32,097 bases of DNA from Sedimentisphaerales bacterium (GTDB taxonomy: Bacteria > Planctomycetota > Phycisphaerae > Sedimentisphaerales > Anaerobacaceae), in NCBI GenBank assembly GCA_016930645.1, contig JAFGGH010000029.1, positions 1 to 32,097 of the forward strand, in the 5' to 3' direction. The notes under the pieces are model-generated. The model was given only the letters and a program-made list of their open reading frames with translations. It made no database searches and was not told the origin of the DNA. Each line of letters starts with the position of its first letter. Positions within the stretch are counted from its first letter, which is position 1. A program made the position numbers and the translations under genes. Positions 7,918 to 15,491 of the stretch are shown piece after piece.

Positions 7918-10105
7918 GTCGGCTCCTTGTCAAATTCTGCAGTAATGTTCGAAAATCATTAACTGAATCTATATGGTATTTTGCCTTTGAAGGGCCAAAT
8001 CCGACCTTAACCGAATACGCACCATCAGGCAAGGCTTTAAACATCTCTTCATCAGTATAATCATCGCCCGCAGCCAGTATAAAATCGAAAGTATTATTTT
8101 CCAAAACGGCTTCGACAGCACGGCCTTTGTTGACCTCATGGGGCTTTACCTCAATAATTTTGCTTCCCTCAAAGACCCCGACACCTAAATTGGAAGTCAT
8201 ATCGTGCAGTGTGCTTCTTAATTCCTGGGCTCTTATCTGGGCAAGTTCTGGTTCCGACCTCCTGCAATGCCACACGAGAGAAAAGTCTTTTTCCTCGACC
8301 AAAGCACCCGGTGTTCTGTCGGCATAAAGCTCAAGAATCGGTCTTAATGTGTCCTTCCATTCGGTATGCTGATGTTCAACCATACACTTAAAATCATCCT
8401 TTTTGAGCTTAATCCAGGCGCCGTGTTCGGCAACTATAATAATGTCGAGGCCGCCGAGCCATTTCAAGAGCGTATTCTTGTCTCTGCCGCTTATAATGAC
8501 AAGATGGTTTTTATCAATTTCTGAGAGCTTTCGAAGTAGTTCAATGATTTCCGGGTCGGGGCCTGCCATTTCCGGTTTATTTTTAAATCCAACAAGTGTG
8601 CCGTCGTAGTCGAGCAGAAGAAGCCTCCTGGATGCCGTCGTGTAGTCTTTTATCAGTTTGGAGTGTGTTTTTTCGGAAAGCTTTTTCATTATCAATTCGC
8701 TTTGCAATTCCTTAATATTGTTCATCGCGTTTACAAAATCAGACACCCATCTTGTTATGTTGTAGCGTTTGATTCGATTCTGCATAGGTTTCAAGGCTGC
8801 ACTCTGCTCATCAGGCGGCATATCAAGAGCGGTTTTTACGGCCTTGACAAGTTCGGTTTTGTTTGTCGGATTGACGATTAAGGCTTCGCCAAGCTCGCTC
8901 GCGGCCCCCGCCATTTCACTAAGTATAAGAACACCAGGACTATTTTCTTTTGCGGCGACATATTCTTTCGCAATTAAATTCATACCGTCTCGCATAGGTG
9001 TAACCAAAGCCACATCAGCTACGTTATAAAGGGCTGTGATCTGCTCAAAAGGCAAAGAACGATAAAGATACCAGACAGGAATCCAGCCGAACACCGCGTG
9101 TGCGCCGTTAACTCTGCTCACAAGCTGTTCGAGACTGGTTCGCATAGACTGATAGTCCTTTACATCCGAGCGAGACGGGACGGCAACGAGAATCAGTGTT
9201 ACCTTGTTACGATATTCAGGATTTTGTGAGATGAATAAATCGAAGGCTTCCAGACGCCGGATAATGCCTTTTGTATAGTCAAGCCGGTCAATGGAGATAA
9301 TGATTTTCCTGTCGCCGACGGTTTTTCTAATTTTTTCAATTTCTTCTTTTACATTGTCCTGAGTACCGGATTGAGCGTATTTATCATAGTCAATGCCTAT
9401 TGGAAATGCATCGACTTTTATAATTCTTTTTCCGATGTTGATTATTCCGAGATTGTGTTCTACGCCTTTTAGCCTGCAGATGCTGCTTAAAAAGTGCCTT
9501 GCATAGTCGTAAGCATGGAATCCGATAAGGTCCGCACCGAGTATTCCATCAAGAATCTCCTGGCGCCAGGGCAGCAGCCTGAATATTTCGAATGATGGAA
9601 AAGGAATATGAAGGAAAAAGCCTATTTTCATATTGGGCATTTTTTTGCGTATAAGATGCGGCAGCAGCATTAGCTGATAATCATGAATCCAGACGAAGTC
9701 ATTTTCCCCAGCGCACTCTAAGACCTTTTGGCAATAAGTCTGGTTAACCCTTTTATATGAGCTCCAGAATCTTTCCTCATAAATGGTATTGCCGGTAAAG
9801 TAATGAAAAAGCGGCCAGATAGTGCTGTTTGAAAAACCCTCATAAAAAAGTTTAATCTGCTTTTTCGAGATGAAAACAGGATGGCAATTATTCGAGTTGA
9901 GTTCTTCGGTGATATATTGTCTTTCGACTTGATTTGTTCTTTCGGTGGAGATACCGGGCCAGCCTATCCATTGAGTCTGATAGTTATCGCTTGCCGAAGT
10001 AAGTGCGGTGGCAAGCCCGCCGGCGCTGGATTTAAAAGTTATACCGTTTTTGCCTTTATAAATGCTGAACGGCAATCGATTTGAGACTGTTATTAGCTTT
10101 TGCAT
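7904..10105 (-). CDS. otsAB: Fused trehalose-6-phosphate synthase / phosphatase
   Basis: A 733-residue bifunctional enzyme: GT20 synthase (about 1-465) fused to a HAD-type phosphatase (about 490-733). Together they convert UDP-glucose plus glucose-6-phosphate to trehalose-6-phosphate and then trehalose. Synthase motifs seen: TVSNRLPF, SSAGGLATAL, WIGWPGI, NSTIWPLFHYF, VWIHDYQLMLLPHL, FLHIPFPSFEIFR, RLDYTKGI and PMRDGMNLIAKEYVAAK. Phosphatase motifs seen: LLLLDYDGTLVGF (DxDGT), VIISGRDKNTL, VAEHGAW and AAGDDYTDEEMF. No key motif is missing. It is the first gene of a minus-strand operon with treT (14-bp overlap) and an MscS channel. The 10106-10419 gap separates it from the divergent MscS-ParB gene and should hold both promoters; I could not define either confidently. 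A related activity such as glucosylglycerol-phosphate synthesis is less likely given the OtsB half. Confidence 0.95.
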   Translation of the reverse strand: MQKLITVSNRLPFSIYKGKNGITFKSSAGGLATALTSASDNYQTQWIGWPGISTERTNQVERQYITEELNSNNCHPVFISKKQIKLFYEGFSNSTIWPLFHYFTGNTIYEERFWSSYKRVNQTYCQKVLECAGENDFVWIHDYQLMLLPHLIRKKMPNMKIGFFLHIPFPSFEIFRLLPWRQEILDGILGADLIGFHAYDYARHFLSSICRLKGVEHNLGIINIGKRIIKVDAFPIGIDYDKYAQSGTQDNVKEEIEKIRKTVGDRKIIISIDRLDYTKGIIRRLEAFDLFISQNPEYRNKVTLILVAVPSRSDVKDYQSMRTSLEQLVSRVNGAHAVFGWIPVWYLYRSLPFEQITALYNVADVALVTPMRDGMNLIAKEYVAAKENSPGVLILSEMAGAASELGEALIVNPTNKTELVKAVKTALDMPPDEQSAALKPMQNRIKRYNITRWVSDFVNAMNNIKELQSELIMKKLSEKTHSKLIKDYTTASRRLLLLDYDGTLVGFKNKPEMAGPDPEIIELLRKLSEIDKNHLVIISGRDKNTLLKWLGGLDIIIVAEHGAWIKLKKDDFKCMVEHQHTEWKDTLRPILELYADRTPGALVEEKDFSLVWHCRRSEPELAQIRAQELRSTLHDMTSNLGVGVFEGSKIIEVKPHEVNKGRAVEAVLENNTFDFILAAGDDYTDEEMFKALPDGAYSVKVGFGPSKAKYHIDSVNDFRTLLQNLTRSRHAET

Positions 10106-10419
10106 CGGAAATCAGGCAATTATTTAATTATTCGCGTCTTGTTTGTATCTGACAGTATAGACAATAATACCTCTGTGGCAAGGATTAATCCTCGTAAACT
10201 TTCGACGTTTTACTCTGGTCGTTCCTATTTATATATTATTTGCATAAATAAAAATGCCGGTTTATAATAAATGTCGTTTCAAAAGCATTCGGCTTAAGTT
10301 GTGGGATGTAACAAAAGCAATTCTGTTAAGCTTTGGTTTTGCCCGTGTGTGTGAATACTTCCTGAAATTAAGCCGTGACATAGAGGGCGTTGTTTCACAT
10401 AGAAAGGCAGGGTCCTGAT
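10106..10419. promoter_or_regulatory. Divergent intergenic region between otsAB and mscS-parB
   Basis: An AT-rich, 314-bp gap between divergent osmotic genes. It must carry both promoters, but no hexamer pair with convincing spacing stands out. No hairpin or open frame of note is seen. A TTG at 10390 extends the downstream frame but lacks a well-spaced ribosome site. Confidence 0.4.
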
Positions 10420-11643
10420 ATGGAACGGTCTAAAATCAAATTATGGCGATTTGTCGGCGCGTGTTTGCTGCTGGCAGCTATTTTATTTGCAGTCGATTTC
10501 CTACTGCCGATAAGACTCACGTTAAAAGGCGAGATGACCGTATTGCAGCTTGTTGCTGTTATCTCAATGATTCTGAGTCTGACCGCACTTTTCAATCTCG
10601 CGTCATACAGTTACTTTTCGATGAAAAACAGGCCGGCTTGCGAGGCTTCGATGGTGGGCAGGCTTTACTGGATTGCCGGAATTTTATGTGCCTTTGTGAT
10701 TATCCTCCACGGCTTTGGTATTTTAAGCAAAGCCGGGACTCTTTTCACCCTTTTTGGCGGGATGCTGCTTGGCTGGTCTCTGCAGGCGCCGGTTAGCGGA
10801 TTTGCCGCATGGGTTCTTATGTCACTGAAAAGACCATTCAGGCCTGGCGACAGAGTTCAGTTTCCCAAGCTTGAGCTGACAGGTGATATAAAAGATATCG
10901 GAGCGATGTATATGCAGCTTAACCAGGTGGGCGGAAGCATCGCCAGTGAAGAAGCGGTGGGGCGGAATATTTTTATTCCCAATGCGATGCTTTTTGACCA
11001 GGTTGTGATTAATTATACCTCTGTCCGGGGAGCTTCGTATATGCTCGATGAGGTGGTTGTACGGATTACATATAACTCGAACTGGGAAACCGCCGAGAAA
11101 ATACTCCTTGATGCAGCTTATGAGGTTACAAAAGACACCGTCAAGATTACAGGAGTGCAGCCCTATATTCGCTCGGAGCTTTATGATTATGGTGTCTATC
11201 TTCAGCTTCGATATCAGGTTCTTGCAAAAGACAGGGCGGAAATAGCATATAAAATTACCAAGCTGATATTTGAAGAGATTCAGCGTATCCCTTCTGTCGA
11301 TATTGCGATTCCCTATATTTATTCTTACCGCACTGCACAAAGAGACAAGCCCCAGCAGGTATTTGCAAAAGGCCAGTTTACACAAAATATCAAGGAAGTC
11401 GAAATTTCCGGCATTCGGGATGATAATCAGGCTGATTCCTACGATGTGGAGCAGTTGGCTTTAAGCATCGATTCGGAGGGCTTGTTAAGGCCGATAGTTC
11501 TGGAGGAAAATCCAGACGGCGGCCTGTACGAAATTCTTGCCGGTCGATTACGGTTTCAGGCGTGTAAGAAGTTAGGCTGGAAAACCATTCCTGCGATGAT
11601 TGTTAAAGTGCCTGATGAGGGTAAATATGAGGTTTCGGACTAA
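10420..11643 (+). CDS. MscS-family channel fused to C-terminal ParB-like domain
   Basis: A 407-residue membrane protein. Seen: at least three N-terminal hydrophobic helices (VGACLLLAAILFAVDFLL; LVAVISMILSLTALFNLA; AGILCAFVIILHGFGIL), then an MscS pore/beta segment (TLFGGMLLGWSLQAPVSG..., LKRPFRPGDRVQF) and an MscS-like alpha/beta region to about residue 315. Residues ~322-407 then look like a ParB/sulfiredoxin-fold domain: a helix of pattern VEQLALSIDSEGLLRPIVL, YEILAGRLRFQACKKLG (ParB-type G-x-R-R/F-xx-A box), and WKTIPAMIV. Known: ParB-fold domains bind CTP or ATP. Inferred: a nucleotide-responsive channel. Start ATG 10420 has AGGCAGGG about eight bases upstream; the TTG at 10390 is less likely. 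Divergent from the trehalose operon and 33 bp ahead of truD. Confidence 0.85.
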   Translation: MERSKIKLWRFVGACLLLAAILFAVDFLLPIRLTLKGEMTVLQLVAVISMILSLTALFNLASYSYFSMKNRPACEASMVGRLYWIAGILCAFVIILHGFGILSKAGTLFTLFGGMLLGWSLQAPVSGFAAWVLMSLKRPFRPGDRVQFPKLELTGDIKDIGAMYMQLNQVGGSIASEEAVGRNIFIPNAMLFDQVVINYTSVRGASYMLDEVVVRITYNSNWETAEKILLDAAYEVTKDTVKITGVQPYIRSELYDYGVYLQLRYQVLAKDRAEIAYKITKLIFEEIQRIPSVDIAIPYIYSYRTAQRDKPQQVFAKGQFTQNIKEVEISGIRDDNQADSYDVEQLALSIDSEGLLRPIVLEENPDGGLYEILAGRLRFQACKKLGWKTIPAMIVKVPDEGKYEVSD

Positions 11644-11676
11644 AAGAGGAGAAGCAATTAAAAGCAGCCTGCCGAT

Positions 11677-12921
11677 ATGCTGAATTCAAATAACCAAAGT
11701 TCGCCTGCCTTTCTAACCATCCAATATGACGGTATCGGCGGTACTATCAAAATGCGTGATGAGGATTTTATTGTCGAAGAGATGCCTTTATACGAACCTT
11801 GCGGACAGGGTACACACATTTATGTCCTTATTGAAAAAAAAGGCATAGCTACAATGGAAGCCTTGGCTCAAATCGCACGGGCACTGTATATACCACGCAG
11901 GGAAATCGGTTTTGCAGGCCTGAAAGATGCCCACGCTGTTGCAAGCCAGTGGATATCTGTCGAGCATATAGAACCTGAAAAATTACTCAGCCTTGATATT
12001 TCCGGTATTAAGGTAATAAAAACCGCTCGTCACGGTAACAAGATTAAATTAGGCCATCTTGCAGGAAACCGTTTTGCCATTCGCCTGCGTAAATTTAATC
12101 CGCCCCTGACTCAGGCGATTAAAACTGTTGAAGATGTTATGTCGGTGCTTATTAACAGGGGGGTGCCTAACTATTTTGGCGCCCAGAGATTCGGCAGCCG
12201 CGGTGACACCCATCTTTTAGGCCAGGCCGTCTCAAGGGGTAAAATCGATGAATTTGTCGATATGTTCCTCGGTCTGCCTGAAACCGAGGAGTCGCTGGTT
12301 TTTTCAAAGGCGCGAAGATTTTATGAAGCAGGCGACTACAAAAAGGCTCACGACACCTGGCCCTATACTTTTTCCGACCAGCGCCGCGCCCTAAGAGCAC
12401 TCGTAAAGGGAAAAGGAGACAAAAAGAAAGCTTATAACGCAGTTGATAAACACCTGAAAAGTTTTTTTGTTTCCGCATATCAGTCTTATCTTTTTAATCT
12501 TGTCCTTGAGGCTCGTATTGGCGATGTTGACAAGCTTCTTCTCGGTGATATGGCTTATAAGCATATTAACGGCGCCTGTTTTCGCGTTGAAGATACCGCT
12601 CTTGAACAGTCTCGATGCGATGGTTTTGAAATCAGCCCAACCGGCCCCCTGGTGGGATTTCGTATGACAAAGCTGAGCGGGCCTGCCGGTGACATAGAAA
12701 ATCCCGTGCTCGAGCAGGCTGGTTTGAAAAACAGGGATTTTCGGCAGATGCGTCAATATGGCGCACGCGGAGGCCGCAGGCCTTTGCGTTTTCAGCCTCA
12801 TAATGTTCATATCGACAGCGGCAGAGACGAATTCGGACAATTCGTAGAGCTGCGGTTCGAGCTTGATTCCGGCTGTTATGCGACCTCTTTAATTCGGGAA
12901 ATTACAAAAACAAATATTTAA
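11677..12921 (+). CDS. truD: tRNA pseudouridine(13) synthase
   Basis: A 414-residue enzyme that isomerises U13 of tRNA-Glu and related tRNAs to pseudouridine. Seen: the TruD family core, including DFIVEEMPLYEPCGQGTH, the catalytic-aspartate motif GFAGLKDAHAVASQW (Asp84 in this numbering, equivalent to Asp80 of E. coli TruD), HGNKIKLGHLAGNRFAIRLR, NYFGAQRFGSRGDTHLLG, and the C-terminal ELDSGCYATSLIREI. The length matches larger bacterial and archaeal members. The start ATG has no good nearby Shine-Dalgarno (a GAGGAG lies about 25 bases upstream), and an in-frame stop at 11659 limits alternatives. It follows mscS-parB by 33 bp and is probably translated from the same transcript. Confidence 0.95.
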   Translation: MLNSNNQSSPAFLTIQYDGIGGTIKMRDEDFIVEEMPLYEPCGQGTHIYVLIEKKGIATMEALAQIARALYIPRREIGFAGLKDAHAVASQWISVEHIEPEKLLSLDISGIKVIKTARHGNKIKLGHLAGNRFAIRLRKFNPPLTQAIKTVEDVMSVLINRGVPNYFGAQRFGSRGDTHLLGQAVSRGKIDEFVDMFLGLPETEESLVFSKARRFYEAGDYKKAHDTWPYTFSDQRRALRALVKGKGDKKKAYNAVDKHLKSFFVSAYQSYLFNLVLEARIGDVDKLLLGDMAYKHINGACFRVEDTALEQSRCDGFEISPTGPLVGFRMTKLSGPAGDIENPVLEQAGLKNRDFRQMRQYGARGGRRPLRFQPHNVHIDSGRDEFGQFVELRFELDSGCYATSLIREITKTNI

Positions 12922-13034
12922 CGACTTTATGCTCATCCGGCTACGGGAAATGGTGCAATTCACATTTGTTCAGGCAGAGCATGCGAGAGTAATTTATTTT
13001 CTATGGCAGCTTATAAAATATTTAAATATTTTTC

Positions 13035-13063
13035 TTGCAATTGGGTTTATGGGGATATAGAAT
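13035..13063 (+). promoter_or_regulatory. Promoter of structured RNA copy A
   Basis: TTGCAA (13035-13040), a 17-bp spacer, then TAGAAT (13058-13063). It lies 20 bases before the CGATAGTTCACTGA box. The second RNA copy has a TTGACA-17-TATTAT promoter in the equivalent place (29619-29647), which supports both. Confidence 0.6.
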
Positions 13064-13069
13064 AGTAAT

Positions 13070-13290
13070 TGAAAAATAAATATCGATAGTTCACTGAGAT
13101 TTCAGATGTTTCACATCAAACCGCAAGTTTGTAATTTGGGAACGTTTGGAAGGCTCGGTGCTCTTTGTTTGTGTACAAAGAGCACCGTCTTTCTTTCACG
13201 TTCTTCAAAGCCCCTATCCGGGCCGAGCCGAGCGTGATTGATTAGGCGGTGTTCTTTTAATTTGCGCCTGCCTAAAAGCTCATCAAAAGT
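13070..13290 (+). ncRNA. Structured RNA family, copy A (unclassified)
   Basis: Shares with 29654-29853: a 14-base box CGATAGTTCACTGA (13084-13097), a core AAACCGCAAGTTTGTAA (13118-13134; 14 of 17 bases match), a 3' hairpin ending TTTGCGCC..., and the tail ATCAAAAGT (13282-13290). The spacings are similar. Helices seen: GAACGT (13140-13145) / ACGTTC (13198-13203) enclosing a perfect 13-bp stem, 13156-13168 / 13175-13187, with loop TTGTGT; and TTAGGC (13242-13247) / GCCTAA (13270-13275). The middle differs completely from the other copy yet still folds. I do not recognise a known RNA class. It lies about 215 bp upstream of a PEP-CTERM gene. The rest of the 12922-13504 gap contains the dispersed repeat and promoter listed separately. 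Confidence 0.6.
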
Positions 13291-13308
13291 GAATATTGGT
13301 TCGTTTTT

Positions 13309-13446
13309 CGTTTTCGGTTTCGCTGCTCGTACTCGTCTCGGCGAAGGCCGAGCCGTAGCCGGATCGTTTGCCGTTAGCCGTTTGACGTTACGAGCTTCGC
13401 TAACGCAACTGTATTACGTTTTTAAAATCCGTGGTTTCAGAAAAAA
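13309..13446. repeat. Dispersed repeat, copy A
   Basis: Two blocks shared with 29871-29947 on the same strand. One is a 23-base exact match (13309-13331). The other is a 54-base block (13364-13417) identical at 52 positions. A 32-base hairpin-containing insert separates them here. A third shared block, 13426-13446 (AATCCGTGGTTTCAG plus an A-run), matches 30032-30052 exactly. These lie between the structured RNA and the PEP-CTERM gene in both islands. Confidence 0.85.
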
Positions 13447-13471
13447 GCTGGTATTGCTAACCGGTTTGTGA

Positions 13472-13500
13472 TATAATATTATACATATTTGAAAGGGTAG
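13472..13500 (+). promoter_or_regulatory. PEP-CTERM cassette promoter and leader, copy 1
   Basis: Extended -10 TGATATAAT (TATAAT at 13472-13477), 27 bases before the ATG, followed by GAAAGGGTAGAAAA. The same -10, spacing and ribosome site occur before the genes at 14930 and 30116. The -35 here is weak. Confidence 0.7.
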
Positions 13501-13504
13501 AAAA

Positions 13505-14071
13505 ATGGACGCGAAAAAAATATGGGGGAAAGCGCGAAGGGGTTACAAAATACAAGCAATAATTGTAGTCGTCTTGGCAGTTATAGTTTATGTCTATCCA
13601 GTTACTGCTTCAACAATAACCTTTACAGAAGGACATCATACTTGGACAAGTGAAGACCCGTATTATGATGCCATAATACTTGATAACGATGCATCCTTAG
13701 ACTATGAAGGTGGGTTTGTTGGAATGCTCGATGCTTACAATTTGTCTATAGCTAATATAACCGGTGGCATTATCACGCATTTGAGAACCAGTGATGAAAG
13801 CATTGTTCATCTTCATGAATCTACAAACATGGATATAATGGAAGCAAAAGGAACCAGTGTGATCAATCTTCATACTAACGATTATATCCTTAGCACAGAA
13901 AATGGTCATTATGATTATGGGTATATTGAAGGAACTTACTATGAAACCACAACATATTTTTATATTCATTTCTATAACTCCACCACTTACTCAAACCTTA
14001 ATATTGTGCCTGAGCCAGCGACATTTCTAATTTTTACAGTTGGGAGTATATTTCTAAGAAGACGGAAATAA
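13505..14071 (+). CDS. Small PEP-CTERM surface protein, cassette 1
   Basis: A 188-residue secreted protein. Seen: an N-terminus MDAKKIWGKARRGYK followed by a hydrophobic segment (IIVVVLAVIVYVYPVTAS); a body with evenly spaced short motifs (SLDYEGGFVGML, SIANITGG, SIVHLHES, SVINLHTND) that suggests a beta-solenoid or repetitive sheet; and a C-terminal sorting tag VPEPATFLIFTVGSIFLRRRK (VPEP motif, hydrophobic helix, arginine cluster). Known: PEP-CTERM tags are processed by exosortase and anchor or release proteins at the envelope. No exosortase gene is present in this window. The partner gene starts 35 bp downstream. Paralogues with the same first dozen codons lie at 14930 and 30116. Confidence 0.85.
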   Translation: MDAKKIWGKARRGYKIQAIIVVVLAVIVYVYPVTASTITFTEGHHTWTSEDPYYDAIILDNDASLDYEGGFVGMLDAYNLSIANITGGIITHLRTSDESIVHLHESTNMDIMEAKGTSVINLHTNDYILSTENGHYDYGYIEGTYYETTTYFYIHFYNSTTYSNLNIVPEPATFLIFTVGSIFLRRRK

Positions 14072-14106
14072 TGCTAATCCAATAAAATTTTTAGGGAGAT
14101 ATAGAA

Positions 14107-14568
14107 ATGCTATTTAGAAAAAACAATGTATTAATTATGCTTGTGTTGATTCTTGTTTCAGGACTAGCGAAAATCGCACATGCAGGTAAATCAGTATATG
14201 TTATCTCGAGCACAAACGCAGATAAAGTACAGGCTTATAAGATTGACGGCAGTCAGGTTGACTTTCAAGCTGATGTTGATATAAGCAATTACAATCAAGG
14301 CCTTGGTGCGGTTGGTCTTGCAACGTGGCCTGAAAAAAACCTGCTTTTTGTTACTTATGAGGGTTCCGGTGTCATTGTCTGGTCGTCATCAAAGACATTA
14401 GAAAAAATTGGAGATTATAAAACAGGAGTTCCCAATCTTGCCAGAATTGCTTATGATAAAAGTTTAAGTAATCGGACAAAAGCAGTTTTAGGATTCACTC
14501 CACAGGCTTTTGACCAAGCTATAAATTCGGTAATATCAACGCGTCTATTGGAGGTTTCGCAATTATAA
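14107..14568 (+). pseudogene. Truncated beta-propeller surface protein, paralogue of 15492-18713
   Basis: A 153-residue frame with a signal peptide (…VLILVSGLAKIAHA|GKS). The first ~117 residues are clearly homologous to the start of the 1073-residue protein at 15492: SVYVISS, FQADVDISNYNQGLG, TYEGSGVIVWSSSKTLEK, TGVPNLARIAYD. Homology stops at about 14457. The remaining ~36 codons are antisense to the XRE regulator gene, whose stop codon lies at 14451-14453. The gene therefore looks cut by insertion or recombination at the 3' end of the regulator, losing most of the propeller and everything after it. It may still be expressed as a short secreted fragment, since its ribosome site (TAGGGAGAT) and operon position behind a PEP-CTERM gene are intact. 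Confidence 0.75.
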
Positions 14569-14696
14569 ATGTAACTATGTGGCTTTTTAAGCTTTTTACC
14601 TATATCTCTTTGAGTCAAGCCTGCACTTTCCCTCATTTGCCTGAGAAATGAGGGCAGAACTTGATACGTTATGCTGTGCTGAGCTTTTGTTGCCAT
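14451..14696 (-). CDS. Small XRE-family HTH regulator
   Basis: An 81-residue single-domain DNA-binding protein. Seen: a Cro/CI-type helix-turn-helix, LRQMRESAGLTQRDIGKKL then HSYIYNCETSNRRVDITEF and WSKACGVNP, the standard order of the HTH_3 family. There is no second domain, as in phage or mobile-element repressors and antitoxins. Start: ATG 14696 is preferred because a promoter-like TTCTCG-17-TATACT (14772-14744, minus strand) gives a leader of about 40 nt. A GTG at 14729 would add 11 residues. Neither has a good ribosome site. A 9-bp inverted repeat covers the ATG. Its 3' end coincides with the point where the propeller gene loses homology. The target is unknown; no toxin partner is seen. 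Confidence 0.75.
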   Translation of the reverse strand: MATKAQHSITYQVLPSFLRQMRESAGLTQRDIGKKLKKPHSYIYNCETSNRRVDITEFIAWSKACGVNPKTAFVRLLKLLS

Positions 14697-14715
14697 AATC
14701 AGAATTTTATGGCAA
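14690..14715. promoter_or_regulatory. Inverted repeat over the XRE start codon (possible operator)
   Basis: TTGCCATAA (14690-14698) and TTATGGCAA (14707-14715), 9 bp each with an 8-base spacer, span the ATG of the XRE gene. A shorter pair GGCAC/GTGCC lies at about 14725-14741, just past the -10. Either could be an autoregulatory operator (inference). Confidence 0.45.
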
Positions 14716-14872
14716 AATCCTCTTGGCACGAGTTGAGTGCCATAGTATAATAGAAATTTGGAAAATCGAGAACGGGTTTAATTATTCCGGAAAAGGAGGT
14801 GCTATTATGATATAATGCCTTATCTTATAAGCATTTACAGCGGAAAGTGGTTAATTTTAAGAGTTTTTTGTT

Positions 14873-14901
14873 TTGAATTTCAGGGTAATTTTTGGTATAA
14901 T
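14873..14901 (+). promoter_or_regulatory. PEP-CTERM cassette promoter, copy 2
   Basis: TTGAAT (14873-14878), an exact 17-bp spacer, then TATAAT (14896-14901). It is 28 bases before the ATG, with GAAAGGGTAGAAAA between. This is the best-formed of the three cassette promoters. Confidence 0.75.
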
Positions 14902-14929
14902 AACGTAGTAAATTTGAAAGGGTAGAAAA

Positions 14930-15457
14930 ATGAGAGCGAAAAGATTATGGGGGAAAGCGGTAATATCACTTATTGTCTTTCTATGTTTCACTACCAAAGG
15001 TGATTTGATATTTGACAGCGGCTATAATGTCTTCGATGAAAGTTATGGGTACTATGATGAAGTTTCGGTAATAAACGATGCCATTTTGGATGTTATGGGC
15101 GGTGAAGCGGGGAAGTTGGAGACAAGGGGAACTGCAACTGCAAATTTGTATAGTTGCGATATTGATTGGTTATGGACGTATGACAATAGCATAGCAAATA
15201 TTTATGAGGGCGATATTGACTGGCTTGCAGCGTATGGCAACAGTTCCATTAATCTTTATGCATATGATGTCATATATCATTCAACTGGTGGTGGAGGAGG
15301 TAATGACCCTTGGCTGGAAGGAAATTATTATAGTGATAACAGCTATTTTAGCGTTTGGCTGTATTATCAAGCTTACCAGCATATAAACATTGTTCCCGAA
15401 CCGGCCACATTTTTGCTGTTTTGTGCTGGGGCAGTTCTGTTGAGAAGGAAACATTAA
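14930..15457 (+). CDS. Small PEP-CTERM surface protein, cassette 2
   Basis: A 175-residue paralogue of the 13505 gene. Seen: MRAKRLWGKAVISLIVFLCF (short basic region plus hydrophobic signal); a repetitive body in which motifs recur about every 20 residues (ATANLYSCDIDWLWTYDNS, IANIYEGDIDWLAAYGNS, INLYAYD), as in a small beta-solenoid; and the C-terminal tag VPEPATFLLFCAGAVLLRRKH. It is tagged for exosortase sorting (known for the family). The ribosome site GAAAGGGTAG is shared with its paralogues. The large secreted partner begins 34 bp downstream on the same strand, so the two are likely co-expressed and may work together at the surface (inference). Confidence 0.85.
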   Translation: MRAKRLWGKAVISLIVFLCFTTKGDLIFDSGYNVFDESYGYYDEVSVINDAILDVMGGEAGKLETRGTATANLYSCDIDWLWTYDNSIANIYEGDIDWLAAYGNSSINLYAYDVIYHSTGGGGGNDPWLEGNYYSDNSYFSVWLYYQAYQHINIVPEPATFLLFCAGAVLLRRKH

Positions 15458-15491
15458 TAACCACCGAAACTTCTGTTAAGGAGGATACCCT

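Larger units (their letters stand above)
14569..14929. other. Gap between truncated gene and second PEP-CTERM cassette
   Basis: The left half is occupied by the minus-strand XRE gene and its promoter. At 14793-14815 a near-perfect ribosome site (AAGGAGGT) precedes the two-codon frame ATG ATA TAA, which overlaps an extended -10 TGATATAAT. No other gene is seen. Confidence 0.5.

Noticed and set aside
13242-13275. Integron attC-like site (TTAGGC ... GCCTAA)
   Set aside because: It lacks the GTTRRRY/RYYYAAC core sites, and no integrase or cassette array is present.
13238-13471. 77-codon open frame before the first PEP-CTERM gene
   Set aside because: Covers the structured RNA tail and the dispersed repeat; the matching sequence at 29871 does not keep an equivalent protein.
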